Shown: positions 33,025-44,085 of the stretch, piece after piece
How the letters are laid out: each line of letters starts with the position of its first letter
How positions within the stretch are numbered: the stretch's first letter is position 1
From: Carya illinoinensis
Taxonomy: Eukaryota; Streptophyta; Magnoliopsida; Fagales; Juglandaceae
Direction of reading: 5' to 3'
Assembly: GCF_018687715.1 (NCBI RefSeq)
Contig: NC_056762.1
Span: forward strand, 22,261,364 to 22,325,363
DNA: 64,000 bases
The notes under the pieces: generated by a model
Told to the model about the DNA's origin: nothing
Database searches by the model: none
Seen by the model: the letters and a program-made list of their open reading frames with translations, nothing else
Position numbers and translations under genes: made by a program

Positions 33025-33175
33025 GGTGATAATAGCGGCATATAGCCCAATCATGGGTAATAATAGTGGATATGGCCCAACCACAGGTGATAATAGTGGA
33101 TATGGCCCAACCACAGATTATAATAGTGGATAGGGCCCTGCCACGGATTATAGTAGTGGTCACTGTTTAAGTACA
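33025..33175. repeat. 30-bp tandem repeat in the solo LTR, about 5 units
   Basis: Unit starts at 33025, 33056, 33086, 33116 and 33146, based on GGTGATAATAGTGGATATGG then CCCAACCACA. It degrades toward both ends. Confidence 0.9.
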
Positions 33176-34143
33176 CATCCTGGTGACAGAGTGATTTATG
33201 CTCTGCTTGGCTATCCACAGATGCACAACCCTATCACGGGAGTTATACAGAGCCTCTATTCTGATATGATATGAAGATGATGTCTCAGATTTTTATATGC
33301 CAAAGGGTTTTTTAGTGAAAATATTTCTCAATCTTCGCTTTGATATTTTGAAAACATGTTTTACTTCCACACTCTAAAAATGAAAATGTTTTGTTCTGCA
33401 TTCTGATCTCTATAAATGGTCATGTTTACATATTAGTATATGTACTTTGCTTACTGAGTTATTGATAACTTATCCCATATTTTCATAATATTTTTCAGAT
33501 AATTCTGATGTCTCGGCTAGAAACAAGAGTAGGAATTTTTAGCAAAATTTGATTATTATAGGTAATAAGTATCAACGAGTACACATATTTATTGGAGAGC
33601 CATATTTAGTAGAGTTATGATTTTATGTTATTTTGGTGTTTTGGGTCATGGATATTTCTGAGTGTTCGTGGAGATTTTAATTTATTTTATTGAGGTATTA
33701 CTTTGGTGTCTTGATATTGGAACAACATGTATACTTGGTTTGAATAAATGAATTTTTATTCTATGGGGAATTAGGAGTATATTGTGTTATTGGATTTGAT
33801 TTTAGGTTACAAGAGCTAATCCTCCAATCCCTACGGGACCAGGGAGTTACGTTTCTCCTTCTCAGCCTTAATTTGTCCCCTCCTTCATTCTTTTTTTCTT
33901 CCCTCCTAAAAAGACCCTCCCCCTTGGATAGGGCCTAGAACCATTATGGGTTTGGGATATTTTATCCCCTCCAGTTGCTCTTGATTCTTAAGATCGATTC
34001 ATTCTGAAAGAAGGTATTGAGAATCTTCAAGATAAAATATGCGAGAAAGATGCAAAAGTCTGTTGCAATCCATAGAAAAATAAACTTTGGGAGTGGGTCC
34101 CTAATTTTACGTTTTGCTTGTGTTAAGTGATAAAGATTTTCCA

Positions 34144-34360
34144 GCTCGAGGCTAGGTAGGAGATGAGCTCGATTGCGTAAGGTGAGAACACTGAGCTCGA
34201 CTTTGGTGGGAGATGTACTTTACTATGTAAAGTGTGAGCATGGTGCTCAGCTATGGCAGGAGATAGGCTTGATCTTGTAAGATGCGAGCGTGGAGCTTGA
34301 CTATGGCGAGAGATAGGCTCGACCGCATAAGGTGCGAGCACAGCGCTCAACTTTTATGCC
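34144..34360. repeat. 50-bp minisatellite, four full units
   Basis: Units start exactly at 34144, 34194, 34244, 34294 and 34344 (partial). The consensus contains GCTCGACTATGG, GGAGATAGGCT, GTAAGGTGCGAGC. The regular 50-bp step with many substitutions shows an old array without length change. Confidence 0.92.
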
Positions 34361-34483
34361 CGTGAGGGTATTCAGGCAATCAAGTGACTTGCTCGCCTAT
34401 TCAAGCTCCTAGGAGGCCGAGAGGTCCTTGACCTTTCATGAATATTGATTCATTATAAAAATGGTGATAACTCGGGCAGCCGA

Positions 34484-34672
34484 AAGACTGGACTTGTCTC
34501 TTCACAGCTGTGAAGTCAAGTAGTTCGTAAGACTGGACTCGCCTATTGATGCATACAAGGAAGGAAAGTAGTTGGATAGTTCTTAAAAGTGGACCCACAC
34601 TTCGACAAGGAGGAGGTTGTGCAGTTTGTAAGACTGGACTTGTCTGTTGAGGCCTACGAGAAAGGTGTAATA
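34484..34672. repeat. 45-bp minisatellite, related to the array at 60902
   Basis: Units start at 34484, 34529, 34585 and 34630 (steps 45, 56, 45). The core AAGACTGGACTNGCC and GAGGNNNNGNAGTTNGT is shared with the 46-bp units at 60902-61315, supporting the idea that both flanks belong to one older element split by the gypsy insertion. Confidence 0.8.
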
Positions 34673-35189
34673 TCATAACCTAATATGAAGACTCTAAGCC
34701 AAACATTTTATTCAAAACCCCTTCGAAAATTATCCAAGATCAATTTCTTCCTCTTTGTAATTGAAAGTTTTGAGTTTTAAACTTCCACGATTTTTTTTTT
34801 GGTTATTATCTATCCACTTCCCTATTAAAAAGATTTTATTTCATCTTAAAATTTTTCTATGTTTCTAGTTTTTTATTACTTTTGTATTATGAGAAAAGAG
34901 TGTTAAATCACTAAGATTGCAGAATTCCTAGTCTTACTCGTTGCTTTTCATCTTCAATCCTCTTGGTATTCTATACTTTCTCCTTAATTCATGTTATCAA
35001 TTTAATTGCTCTCCAATTAGACCAAGTGTTGACAAGTCAAAGATTGTATAGTAACTTGCAATCCCATTCCCATTACACAAGTTTATTGGCAATATTGGGA
35101 GTAAGAAACAATTTCATACTTGGTTGTACTTGTAGCTCATGCTCAAGAATTTCTCTAGTGTTTGATGGTCAAACTGTAGACAACATCCT
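34673..35189 (+). other. Probable 5' LTR and leader of the gypsy relict
   Basis: TGTAATATCATAACC at 34673 looks like an LTR start, and ATTACACA followed by AGTTTATTGGCAATATTGGG near 35070-35105 could be the LTR end and a decayed primer-binding site. There is no second copy in the window to prove it. Confidence 0.35.
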
Positions 35190-36275
35190 CTAGTGTTTGA
35201 TGGTAAGGGCAATAAAGCAGATGCTGACAACTAGATTGAATGACTAGAGAAGATTTTCAGTGTAGTTTTATGCACTAAATAACAAAAGGTGGAATTTGAT
35301 GCTTACAAATTGTTAGATGTGGCAAATGGATGGTTGAAGTCCAGTCGTGGAGTTATTCAGCAAGACCTAGGTGAGGCAACTCCAATTACGTGGAGGAGAT
35401 TTAAAGAAGCCTTTAATGACCAGTTCTTTCCTTTATCTATCAGGGAAGCTAAGGCTTGAGAGTTTGCAAATCTGGAGCAAGGTTCTGTCACTGTGAGACA
35501 TTATGCCTCTAAATTTATGGAACTGTCGAGGTTTGCTTTGTACTTGATTCCCACTGAGTCATTGAAGGCTGAAAAATTCGAGCGGGGACTAAATCTTATC
35601 TCTCTACTTGCATTGAAACTTAGAAATTTCTTTGATCTTGAAGACTGAGCAGTGATCCTTGAAGAGAACTTTCATGTCAGATCAAAGGAGTTCAACCAGA
35701 AGAGGCAATTTCAATCTTCAAATCAAAGTTGAGGCAAGAGGTCGATGTATAGTAATGCACCGAGACTAATTTAGACAAATAGACCTCCCCAGCATAACAT
35801 TGTAGCACCTCGTCCCACATGCTGAATTGTAGTATACTTCATTCTAGAAAATGTTTAATGGGAACCAATACTTGCTTCAAGTGTGGTAAAGCAGGACACA
35901 TGGCACAAGAATGTCCCGCGTTAGCTGTTCCTCTTGCTCAACTGGCTAATCCTGGATTGAAGAAGGTGGCTCCGGCTCAAGTCTTCACTCTTAAAATGGA
36001 TGATGCTGATGCGTTCAAAGATGTGGTGACATGTATTCTTCCCCTGTTTTCGCATTGTGCATTAGTACTATTTGATTCTAGTGCTACACACTCTCTTATC
36101 CTACTATACTTATGCTTGTTTGAGTGAGAAAACACCAAAACCCCTAAAGTGTATGATGTCTGTTTCACACCGCTCGAAGAATGTGTAAATTGTTGAGTTG
36201 TGCGTAAGGACTATGTTGAGATACAATGTCAACATTTTCCTACTCATTTAGTAGTGTTTGATATGGAAGAGTTTG
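35190..36275 (+). pseudogene. Ty3/gypsy gag and protease start, decayed
   Basis: The frame with stops reads as a gypsy Retrotrans_gag domain (KVEFDAYKLLDVANGWLK, TWRRFKEAFNDQFFP, GSVTVRHYASKFMELSRF). A zinc knuckle follows (CFKCGKAGHMAQECP, 35875) and then the aspartic protease (VLFDSSATHSL, 36068; DSG is changed to DSS). It stops at 36275 inside the protease, in the middle of a coding stretch. The matching continuation starts at 58971 in the same frame, with GTTTG repeated at both junctions. Gag packages the RNA and the protease cleaves the polyprotein in intact relatives; this copy has many stops. Confidence 0.9.
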
Positions 36276-36694
36276 TGTAATGCCTCGATCCTGGACATCC
36301 GAAGAGTTAGCTCTTATAACCTAAAATCATCTCTAATAACACAACTATAAATGATCCAAGGGCTCCACAAAATATAAATTAATTATTTCAAAACCAAATA
36401 TACGTGTTCTTCCACTAAGACAACATAGAAATACTTCAACAAAATAAACTAAAATCTCCACAAACTCGAACATAGGCTTGTGCAAATTTCTGAGATTTCA
36501 GACTCCGCTCAGAATTCCGCTCCGACTTCGACTCCAACGGAGTCGGAGTTCTCGGAATTCGGAGTCAGAGTCGGAGTAACTCCGACTCTCATAGTCGGAG
36601 TCGGAGTCGGAGTCCGGAGGCCTTGTTGACTCTGGATTCCGACTCCGAACTCCGACTATTTATACCTTATATATTATATATTGTATAACTAACA

Positions 36695-36770
36695 TTAGGT
36701 AGTCAAGTAGCTCAATGGTAGAGGCTTGGTTTTGTTTCTCCGGATCCTGTGTTCGAATCCCCTCATGCAC
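36695..36770 (+). other. tRNA-like or SINE-head segment inside the hAT element
   Basis: GTAGCTCAATGGTAGAGGC resembles an RNA polymerase III A box, and TGTTCGAATCCCC, about 44 bases later, resembles a B box. That spacing is normal for a tRNA. The 5' side does not pair with the 3' side (CTCATGCACCA) as an acceptor stem, so this is a tRNA relict or the head of a short SINE, not a working tRNA gene. Confidence 0.45.
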
Positions 36771-36888
36771 CATTACACATTTTGCAAACTTTTTTTTTAG
36801 AAAACCTTAAACGACGCCGTTTTTAATAGGATATAAATTCATCTCTAACCGGCTAACCCTACACATTTCTGCTCCTCTCTTCCCCCTC

Positions 36889-37592
36889 CAGCGCCTCCCC
36901 TTGACCGGCCAATACAACTCCAAAGACTTTGTCCTCTCCATCCGACGCCCCAGATCGATCATCATCCTCGTCAAAGCCGGTAATCCGGTTGACCAGACCA
37001 TTGCCGCACTCTCCTCCTTCATGGAACCTGGTGACACCATCATTGACGGCGGAAACGAGTGGTACGAGAACACCGAGCGCCGAATCCACGAGGTCTCGAA
37101 AAAGGGCCTCCTCTACCTTGGGATGGGCGTGTTGGGGGGCGAAGAGGGTGCCTGTAACGGCCCTTCTCTCATGCCCGGGGGATCCTATCAGGCCTACACC
37201 AATATCCAGGACATACTCGAAAATGTTGCCGCCCAGGTAAAAAACGATGGGCCGTGCGTCACCTATATCGGCGAGGGCGGCTCGGGGAACTTCGTGAAAA
37301 TGGTCCACAACGGGATTGAGTTTGGCGACATGCAGCTCATCTCGGAGGCCTACGATGTGTTGAAGAACGTTGGGGGGCTATCGAACCAGGAACTTACGAA
37401 GATCTTTGCGGAGTGGAATAGAGGGGAATTGGAGAGTTTCTTGATTGAGATTACTGCAGATATATTCAGGGTTAAGGACGAACATGGAGATGGGGATTTG
37501 GTGGATAAGATTTGGATAAGACCGGAATGAAAGGAACCGGGAAATGGACTGTCCAGCAGGCGGTGGAGCTCACAGTTTTGGCAATCACCTCC
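36889..37592 (+). pseudogene. Captured fragment of 6-phosphogluconate dehydrogenase (PGD2-like)
   Basis: The frame LTGQYNSKDFVLSI, VKAGNPVDQTIAALS, IIDGGNEWYENTERR, GGEEGACNGPSLMPGG, GEGGSGNFVKMVHNGIEFGD and EAYDVLKNVGGLSNQEL is unmistakable 6PGDH, the NADPH-forming step of the oxidative pentose phosphate pathway. Present are the second part of the NADP domain and the start of the helical domain, including the conserved GGSGNFVKMVHNG catalytic stretch. Missing are the N-terminal GLAVMG region and the C-terminal third. About 37510 a one-base loss shifts the frame, after which DKTGMKGTGKWTVQQA continues in the next frame until the hAT subterminal repeats begin. The conserved GARNGP is GACNGP. 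It cannot be an enzyme. Confidence 0.92.
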
Positions 37593-37754
37593 GACATCTC
37601 AACTCCGATTCCGAGAACTCTGATCGGAGTCGAACTCCGATTCCAATCGGAGTCGAAATCGGAGGTGGTTTTGACATCCGACTCAAGTCGGAGTCGGAGG
37701 TCGGATGTGGGCATTCTGACTCTGTCGGAGTCGGAGCCCACCCCTACTCGAACA

Positions 37755-39720
37755 TATCGATGACTCAAAATACCAAGATAACATAAAATAATAAATCCAT
37801 TAAATAAGCCTCCCCAATAACTACTTGTACCCTTTGGCACTTATTCCTCTACAATCATCAAACTTTGCTAACACTTTTTACTTGAGTTCTAGCTAAAGCA
37901 TCAAAATTATCTGAAAAATATTATGAAGATAAGGTGTGAATTATCAACAACTCAGTCAGTAGATAACATATATCAGTGTGTAAACACGAGCATTTACAGA
38001 GTACAAGATGTAGAACAAAATATTTGTAGTATTAGCATGCATAACAAAATATGTTTTCCAAACTAACAGAGTGATGATTGAAAATATTTATAATCCAAAG
38101 TACAATGGCATAATATAAACTAAGTATCATCATCATGTCATATAAGAGGATTACATAAAAACAAAGGCCATGTTTAACATCTGTGGTAGAGTTGTGCTAT
38201 TTCCGGTGGTCAAACCAGGTAGAGACAAAAGTGAATACTCCCCTTATTATTCTTAGAGCCCCAAGTGTGTGCATAAGAAAGACCACACAAAACCACTTTG
38301 TTTTCAAAGTGGGTGCACTTAGAGATAAAGAAGTTGGTACCAACCCATACATAGCAAAGCATAGAAGAGCAAAATCAGAGTGACAAAAATCATAATATCA
38401 TGCTAAAGGTTTTCTGATATCACATCAAAATAAAATGGAGAACAAAACATATTCATATAATTCTCACATACTAAAAAATAGTATTCAAGCCTTTTTATAA
38501 AACTATGCACAAATTTTTAGATTTTTATAATTGCTCATTTTTTTCGTAAGTTAGAAGCAGAACACTAAAAACTAGCTCATGTTTACACAAGTTATGAAAA
38601 AATATTTTCCCCTTCTTATATGGATTTCATGAGTAATGCAGATAAATGATCGACGTTGTTTTTTCAAAATTCTCATTTCACAATGAAATATGCATAACTT
38701 TCACAAAGTCAACTGCAGTCTATATATTTTATGCAAAGATTAGTATAGGAATTCCGCTTACCTAGGCTATTTAGCTTTTCAGAATTCTTTACAACAGTAC
38801 CAAACAAATATCAATCATCACTTATAGAAAATTTTTAACTTTTCATTATTTTAATTCTAAAAATTCTTTTTCACATAAAACCAAATCCTGGAGGAAAAAG
38901 TAGAATTCTGAAATTTTGGGAAGGAATCGAATCTTTTTCGCATAACAACAGATTGCGACATGAAAACTTGAAAATTATTTAAAAATAGTTGCATACTTCA
39001 CCAATAGAAGTATAAGAATTATTAATGACCCTGTGGACACCAAAATCCAATAAAAACAAATTTATACATTGTACAAGAAACTAAAATGGAAGAGATGTTT
39101 TCAGTAGCGATGAGGTTTTGTAGCCAAAATATAGAAAACAGATCCTGAAGGAGCACCCCATGAAAGAACTTAGCGGGAATATCATTTTTTAATCTAAAAA
39201 TAATAATTGGCCAGCCCCTTCAGCTCAACAAAATTGGCCAGCCATATGTTCTGAAGTTAAAAATATTGTTCATTTGTTGAATCCACTACTGCACTTTATT
39301 TGACACTTTAGTCATTCTTTGGTTAAAATTTAACTTTAACTAGCCCACTACTACCGCTGTAAGGGTGGCCCAAACTTGAACACAAAAGGCCCATGAAAAA
39401 TATAACTCACACATCTAGAATCTGCCCTTTTCATAAAATAAAAAATAAAAAAGAAAAAAAGAAAAAAAGAAGAAGAAAAGGTTCATTACTAAATAGGCTA
39501 AATAGCTCAACCCTTTGCAAACACTAGGTTTACGAGTTAGTGAAAAAGTCTTTATAGTTTTGAGAAATTTCAGAAAGAAGGAAAGGAGTAATGGGCGGCT
39601 ACAACTTACGCACAAAAACATCAAAAGTGAAGCTACCTTGCTGGAGAAGCAGGTCATGTGACTACCGTTCCGGGCAATCAAACCAAGATTAGTAATGGCA
39701 ACACGGTGTGGGGTGGTGAG

Positions 39721-39764
<44 letters not shown>

Positions 39765-40304
39765 GAGAGAGAGACCGGTTGATAAACTGGTGGATGGAGG
39801 TTACTCTATTTCGATGAACCAAAAACACGGCTCCGTGATGCTCAAGCAAAGAAGTAGTTGTGGCTTGACTTATTGTCGTGCTCTATTTTTTAGCAGCAAA
39901 AACAGAGGTGCATACGTTTGTTCCTACCTGCAAGTGGTTGCCATGCGTGGAGCTGGATAGTGGGCTATCACACGAAGTTCAGCAAAAGGGGAGTTCCAGT
40001 GGAGGTGCACAGGTGTAGCGACGCTACGAGATGACAGAGGGTTGGGCTGTGGTCAAGCTGTGGCATCGGTTTTAAGTGGAAGGAGGGTGATGCGGCTTGA
40101 AGTGGTGTTGCCATACTTGAAGGAATTTACGTGCGGTAACTTGGGCGATGGTTTGGTGGTGCATGAGCAACGACAGGGAGAGGCTTGGCTTTGGAGCGTA
40201 GCTGGCGGTAGCAACAAGGGCCTGGTAGGTTTCTCCACACAAGAGATAATTTACACACACACATACACACACACGCACATATATATATACACACATACTA
40301 GTAA
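37755..40304 (-). repeat. Middle and 3' part of the minus-strand solo LTR
   Basis: Non-coding LTR sequence homologous to the reverse complement of about 31600-33650. It includes the (GA)n run 39724-39760 and a CCAAAGCCAAGCCTCTCCCT block shared with 31637-31660. The short frames in it are not genes. Confidence 0.75.
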
Positions 40305-43300
40305 AAGACCATGTCCTACGTACGTGTGCCCAGTTGATCATTTTGGTTTTGTTATGAAAAATTAGCAATTTTGCGCCAATTTGATAGGCTAATCTAAAAA
40401 ATAAATAACAATATATCAAAGACATAGACATATATGCATATATATGGAAATATAAAGCACAAACAATGTTATAACTATTTATATCTAAAACATAAGAAAG
40501 TAACATCTATTTAAAAACATTTTTTTTTCTAAATTATATTAAAACATCTAATATAAAATTAAATTGGCTAGCAATAAGATCCAAATTTCCATATAATAAA
40601 TAATAAATAGTTATAATCGGGAATTACAACTGTAGCATAGAAAATCTATTGTGCAGATTTACACTTTTTATGTTCTGTTTTGAACTTCAATAGATCTAGA
40701 ATGAAATAGTTTTTCTTTAGATCCCTCGATGTACCTAGTTATTTTTTTTTATCAACAGGTCTAGACGTTTTACTCTAGATTTGAGAAGTTTTGCTTCATA
40801 CTCTACGCAATAGTAGTATTTTTTTTTTTCTTACAATTTTATTTTCTAAAAAGTTTCCTCTAATTCTTATAACCGGAATTAATTGATGTGCAACATTAAA
40901 GTTCATATTTTTGAGATTTTTTGTTTTTCACAATTTTATGAAAATTTATTATGACTTTTAGATGATTTATTGAAAAATATTTTTAATAAGATCTAAAGTG
41001 GACGGGATTCTAAAACCCCAAGAATTTTTTTATAAACCTAGCCCAAAACTCATCCCCCATTTGCACCCAGCCCAGCCTAGCCCATCCCCCCCCCCCCCCT
41101 TTTTTTTTTTTGTCTTTTTCTTTCCGAATCTTCTCCCCTTCCTTTCATTCTCTTTGTTTCTCTCTCTAGTCTCGAAATTCCATCCCGCTCCCTCACTTTG
41201 CCCTCTACCTATCTCCCTCATGCTACGCGCGTAAATATTTATATAATTATTTAAAAAAATTATTATTAATTTTTTTTTTTTTACATAAATTTCATATTCA
41301 CTTAATTTTTTTAAAAGAATAATGCAAAATTTAAACAATATTGCAAATATCTTTTTATTTTTATTTTTATGGCAACCAGAATGTTCTTGAATCTTCATTA
41401 GTAAAAATATAGTTGCAAGCATAATTGTGTATTAATCTGTATATCAATGTGATGTGATTAATCAAAAAGTAGATTTTATTGAAAACAATGTTAATTTAAA
41501 TTTTAAGTATGAATAAATCAGTATTGATACACAGATTAATACGCGATTATGTTTGTATGTAGAAAATCTCTCTTCATTAATATGCATGCATTCTAATATC
41601 AGAAATGCTATACGTCTCAAGAAAGTGTCCCCAATTTGTATCTCGACAAATTTTTTTATTTTCTATTTTAATTTTTTTACTTAATTATTATGAAAGTATT
41701 TTTTAATAATATTACAAATTTTTCTTATTTTTAAAAATATTTAAAAATATAAAAAAATAATATATATATATATATATATATATTTTTCCCCTTTCCCACT
41801 ACTCTTCTAATATATTATTAAATGTTGATACATACGGATGTAGATAATTATTGCAATAAAAGTTAACGGAAAACACTTTCTACCTACCCCTCATGCATTC
41901 CCACTCCCTCACTTTCACTATGGATCTTCTCTCTCTTTTATATTTTTTATTTTTAAGCAAGCAAGATTTCATTAAAAAAAAAAATAGAAAAGATGATATA
42001 TGAAGAGGGAGTAGAGTTTTTCAATAAACACCTCAGAACAATAACAACAATGTAAAGAGGTGGATAGAAAAAATAAAGAAATTAGATTTTAGCGACTAAT
42101 TTCTTGGTCTTCACCTATGTCCTACCAAGAGGACACCGTCTTAAAATGCGGTAATAAGACGTTCACAATAAATTGTGAACAACTCTACTAGAAGCGGTGA
42201 GTGTGGCGGGTGCACTGTTGTTTGTTATCTTGAGGTGATTTTTAGAGAAATCCGCAATCCTTTCTTCGAGATCATCAGTTAGGGAAAGTAAAAATATAGT
42301 AGAAAAGCAAGACATCGGGTGGACTGATCTGTGGCCAGTGAACATCTGCAATCTCGCACACTTGTGATGGCATGAGGCAGCCACGCACCGGTGGGAAAAA
42401 GAGGGGGTGGTCGGGATCTGAAAGATCTCAGCGAGATGAAATAGCTGAAACAACCCGTGTAGCCGTCAGAGGCGTCGGAGTGCGGCGTGTGAGAACAACG
42501 CGCCGAGAATTTTAGCACGGCTCCGCATCGTCCTAGTAGATTGGCGGCTGTAGGAAGTAGTGGTGTGGCGCGTGTAGGCTGAAGGTGGCCGGAGAGTAGC
42601 AGATTTGACCAAAACTAAATCATAGGAGAGATGAGAAAAAAAAAAAAAAACACTACTTTGAAAGTGTATACACAGTGCGGAAAGGAAAGGGAGAAGGAGA
42701 GGAGGGTGAAAGCCACAACTCCACCCTCCTCTCCGGCAACGGCTATCACAAGAATGAAGTTTTTTTTAGAGAAAATGTGGAGTATCTCTCTCTAAAAACC
42801 AAATGGCACATTTCTACTACGGCTTTCTACCAGTCCCTCAAATCCACACTCTCACAAGTCATTATAACTCGTTAACGGTAAAATAGAAATTAATGAAAAA
42901 ATTAACCGAAAAATAACAAAAATTACTGTATCAGTTAGATAGCCATTTATTATAATAATATAGATATATATCTGTATCTATATATATATATATAAGTCAA
43001 GAGCACGTGTAAAACAAATTTGTCTAGTTGTGTTAAACAGGTTTTTTATAAAAATAATATGGTTTAAAAAATACAAATTGATTAATGAATAATTTAATGC
43101 ATATAGACAAAAAAATAAACTTTAGCAAATATCTTAGGATAATGATAGGTTAATAAGTATAATAATTACATATTTAGATACATTAGAAAACAAAAATATT
43201 AGTTTAAAATTAAAATCAAGATATATTAGAATAACATAGACAAATAAAAATAGCATCATTGCCACCACAATAAATACTACTATCACACTCAAAGAACGCA

Positions 43301-43741
43301 TAAGATTTGAGATTTTTTTAAAATGTTGGATGATAAATCTAAATCATGTGTTTTGATATAATTTTTTTTAATCTCGACATATCTGAACAGATCTTGTTTA
43401 GATCTAAGTTTTTTTCATTATGGGGTTTTTTTTTTCTTTTCTTTTTCCGTTTTATACTTATTGTTTTTTATTATTCTTTTTTTCCTACAAATATGAACAT
43501 TTATACTTAGATTAAGATCTGAGTATTTTAGGGAAACTTGTGAGAGGGTGGGTTCAAGGGGAGTAGGTAGAGAGGCAGACATCGAAGAGTGAGAGAGATG
43601 TTCGAGATGAGAGGAGTGAGAGAGTTAGAAAAAGCAACTGTATCCCTAACGGATACAGTTAGATAGCTACTTAACGGAAAAACAAGAAAAGTTATTGTAA
43701 CAGTTAGATAGCTACTTATTACAATACAATAGATATATATA
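40305..43741. other. Unassigned 3.4-kb insertion between AC/TG microsatellites of the solo LTR
   Basis: Lies between (CA)n(TA)n at 40254-40300 and (TA)n(TG)n at 43730-43778, both of which belong to the LTR. Contents seen: a C/T homopolymer pair near 41088-41112, a MITE (41411-41562), an (AT)n run (41760-41783), a GC-richer patch with short frames (42160-42620), and a direct repeat of about 90 bp (42878-42970 and 43660-43742, core CAGTTAGATAG). No protein domain recognised. The superfamily is unknown. Confidence 0.4.
41411..41562. mobile_element. MITE, family 1, copy 3
   Basis: The clearest copy, with terminal inverted repeats of about 35 bp: the left end AGTTGCAAGCATAATTGTGT matches the reverse complement of the right end (CATACAAACATAATCGCGT), and both continue into ATTAATCTGT(A/G)TATCAAT. 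About 150 bp, non-coding. Confidence 0.8.
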
Positions 43742-44085
43742 TGTGTGTGTGTGTATGTGTGTGTGTGTGTGTGTGTGATTGGAAAAACCCTATAAATGAG
43801 GGAAAGAGAAACCTGTATGTGCAATGGAGTACGGGGTGTAACCTGAGGAATTCGGCTAGTTTGGATCGGAGAAAACGACCGGACCAGCCATTTTTGGATC
43901 AAACCAATTTGAACCGGATCAATTATATAGAACTGAATTCATTCGGTCCGGTCCACGGTCCAAGGGTTTTTTCACCCTGGATCGGACTGGACTGGACCAA
44001 ATGAAAATGAATATATATATTTTATTATTTATATAAATAATTGTATATAACTAATTATTAATATATCACAATATTACATAAGTAT

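Larger units (their letters stand above)
31192..33851 (+). mobile_element. Solo LTR (2.66 kb), family with GGGACC...GTTACA end
   Basis: Begins TGTAACACCCAAGCC and ends GGGACCAGGGAGTTACG, with the last base pair of the usual CA mutated. TTTCT lies at 31187-31191 and 33852-33856, a perfect duplication. A reverse-oriented relative makes up 36276-58970 (minus its insertions). The two match at the start (TGTAACACCCAAG), the AAAAGCCCA region, a (CT)n tract (31909-31952; (GA)n at 39724-39760) and the AATATTTTTCAGATAATT and GAGCTAA blocks near the end. No interior remains. Confidence 0.85.
36473..37746 (+). mobile_element. hAT-like non-autonomous transposon carrying a 6PGDH gene fragment
   Basis: The perfect 8-bp duplication CTCGAACA lies at 36465-36472 and 37747-37754. 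The left end TAGGCTTGTGCAAAT and the reverse-complemented right end TAGGGGTGGGCTCCG are related short inverted termini of the TAGGGGTG type. Both subterminal regions are packed with the hexamer-like motif CGGAGT/ACTCCG (36510-36650 and 37595-37735), typical of hAT ends. The 1.27-kb interior has no transposase. It holds a tRNA-like segment and a 0.7-kb part of a 6-phosphogluconate dehydrogenase gene. It sits in the solo LTR at 36276-58970. Confidence 0.85.

Noticed and set aside
36901..37530. A functional 6-phosphogluconate dehydrogenase gene
   Set aside because: Lacks the N-terminal dinucleotide-binding start and the C-terminal third, has a frameshift near 37510 and sits between hAT subterminal repeats.
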